Of a stretch of 5,152 nt of DNA, positions 4,398 through 5,152 are shown one piece after another. Positions within the stretch are counted from its first letter, which is position 1; every line of letters starts with the position of its first letter. The stretch is from Armatimonadota bacterium. Its GTDB lineage: Bacteria; Armatimonadota; Fimbriimonadia; Fimbriimonadales; ATM1. The notes beneath the pieces were generated by a model that saw only the letters and a program-made list of their open reading frames with translations, was not told the DNA's origin and made no database searches. Position numbers and translations under genes: made by a program. The DNA lies in NCBI GenBank assembly GCA_013816225.1, contig JACDEQ010000069.1, forward strand, positions 4,279-9,430, in the 5' to 3' direction.

Positions 4398-5152
4398 ATG
4401 GCCGAGCGCAGAAATCTCACCGGCATTACGGCCGGCGCGTTTACGACCGAAGCGGACCGGCGCGCGCTGGCGAGCCTCGAGAACGTGCCGCTGCTGCCGA
4501 TGGTTCTCAAGAAGTTCTTCGAGCTAGGCTTCGACCGCTGGTTCTACTGCCAAAACATGTCGATGTCTGTCCGATGCGGGCCGAATCAATTCTCGACGCT
4601 CTACGAAATCTTCGTCGAGAGCTGCAAGGTGCTCGACATACCGGAGCCCGAGCTTTACATTTCGAGCAACCCGTTCCCGAACGCATTCGCCGGCGGTGTC
4701 GAGCGGCCATTCGTCACCCTGCGCAGCAGCATCGTGGACACGCTGACCGACGAGCAGCTCTACCACCTGATCGGCCACGAGCTCGGGCATATCAAGTCCG
4801 GGCACATGCTGTACCACACTGTCGGGCGGCTTCTCGTTCCGCTGCTGCAGGCTCTGGGGCGCCGTATGCCGATCGTAGGAGACGTCGCCGCCATCGGACT
4901 CGTTTTCGCGTTCTACGAATGGATGCGCCAATCGGAAATCAGCTGCGATCGCGCCGGGCTCCTCGTGTCGCAAAACTTCGACACGTCGATGATGGCCAAC
5001 CTCGCGCTCACCGCCGGACCCAGCCGTTTCGCGAGCGAGATGAACCTGGAGGCGTTCGTGGAGCAGGCACGAGCGTACCAGGAGGCACCGGCCATGGACC
5101 AGCTTGGCAAAGTCATCCTGTACTTCACGTCGACCTGGGCTTACTCGCACCC
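4398..5152 (+). CDS. M48 family zinc metallopeptidase, 3'-truncated by window edge
   Basis: 251 complete residues are visible before the right edge. Gluzincin of the M48 (Ste24/HtpX-like) family. Seen: a helical N-terminal region with QFSTLYEIFVESCKVLDIP (64-82), PNAFAGG (94-100, the substrate-strand region of M48), the zinc motif HELGH (H127, E128, H131; 4776-4790) followed by IKSGHMLYH, a hydrophobic stretch (about 143-172, LLVPLLQAL and VAAIGLVFAF) that may associate with the membrane, and SEISCDRAGLL (179-189), where E180 is the expected third zinc ligand. There is no N-terminal signal peptide or leading transmembrane helices, unlike HtpX; this fits a subgroup of soluble or membrane-associated M48 peptidases with C-terminal extensions. 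The start is the ATG at 4398; there is no other start codon upstream in frame within the gap. It is divergent from the HIT gene. Family assignment is secure; substrate unknown. Confidence 0.93.
   Translation, partial: MAERRNLTGITAGAFTTEADRRALASLENVPLLPMVLKKFFELGFDRWFYCQNMSMSVRCGPNQFSTLYEIFVESCKVLDIPEPELYISSNPFPNAFAGGVERPFVTLRSSIVDTLTDEQLYHLIGHELGHIKSGHMLYHTVGRLLVPLLQALGRRMPIVGDVAAIGLVFAFYEWMRQSEISCDRAGLLVSQNFDTSMMANLALTAGPSRFASEMNLEAFVEQARAYQEAPAMDQLGKVILYFTSTWAYSH

Noticed and set aside
4524..5150. A 208-residue open frame on the minus strand opposite the M48 peptidase
   Set aside because: It lies wholly antisense to a clear zinc peptidase with intact motifs, has low-complexity Arg/Glu/Val-rich sequence, and is what GC-rich codon use produces by chance.
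1..5152. tRNA or rRNA genes, CRISPR arrays, insertion sequences, integrase genes or a new defence system
   Set aside because: No cloverleaf, regular repeat-spacer pattern, terminal inverted repeats or transposase/integrase motifs were seen; most genes are housekeeping or common families.

Overview
This is a GC-rich bacterial window with five confident protein genes, one unrecognised small membrane-protein gene and short intergenic gaps. No phylogenetic marker is present. A split acetyl-CoA carboxylase carboxyltransferase (AccD plus AccA), a beta-propeller/PDZ protein and the GC-rich codon use fit many Gram-negative-type or Armatimonadota/Chloroflexota-like bacteria; a lineage more precise than 'bacterium' would be a guess.

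Layout. Positions 3391 down to 1 (minus strand) look like one operon. A TACAAT -10-like box is followed by a strong AAGGAG ribosome site and a 137-residue beta-rich protein of unknown function. Then come a propeller (TolB/PD40-like) protein with a C-terminal PDZ domain, accD starting at TTG, and accA, whose start overlaps the accD stop by one base; accA runs off the left edge. Gaps between the genes are 36, 48 and -1 bases. On the plus strand, divergent from the operon, is a 117-residue protein with two predicted membrane helices (3457-3810). Positions 3811-4025 hold no convincing intact gene but carry fragments that read like protein, possibly gene relics. A HIT-family (histidine triad) nucleotide hydrolase lies on the minus strand (4026-4361). 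Separated from it by only 36 bases, an M48-type zinc metallopeptidase on the plus strand starts at 4398 and runs off the right edge.

How the genes work together. AccD and AccA form the heterotetrameric carboxyltransferase of acetyl-CoA carboxylase (malonyl-CoA supply for fatty acid synthesis), and the TGATG overlap suggests coupled, stoichiometric translation. The two upstream operon genes have no obvious link to lipid synthesis. The most notable sequence-level points are substitutions in both carboxyltransferase subunits at otherwise glycine-rich active-site loops, the propeller-PDZ architecture with no peptidase domain between its parts, and the relic-like intergenic region. I saw no mobile element, CRISPR array, RNA gene or clearly new multi-gene system.
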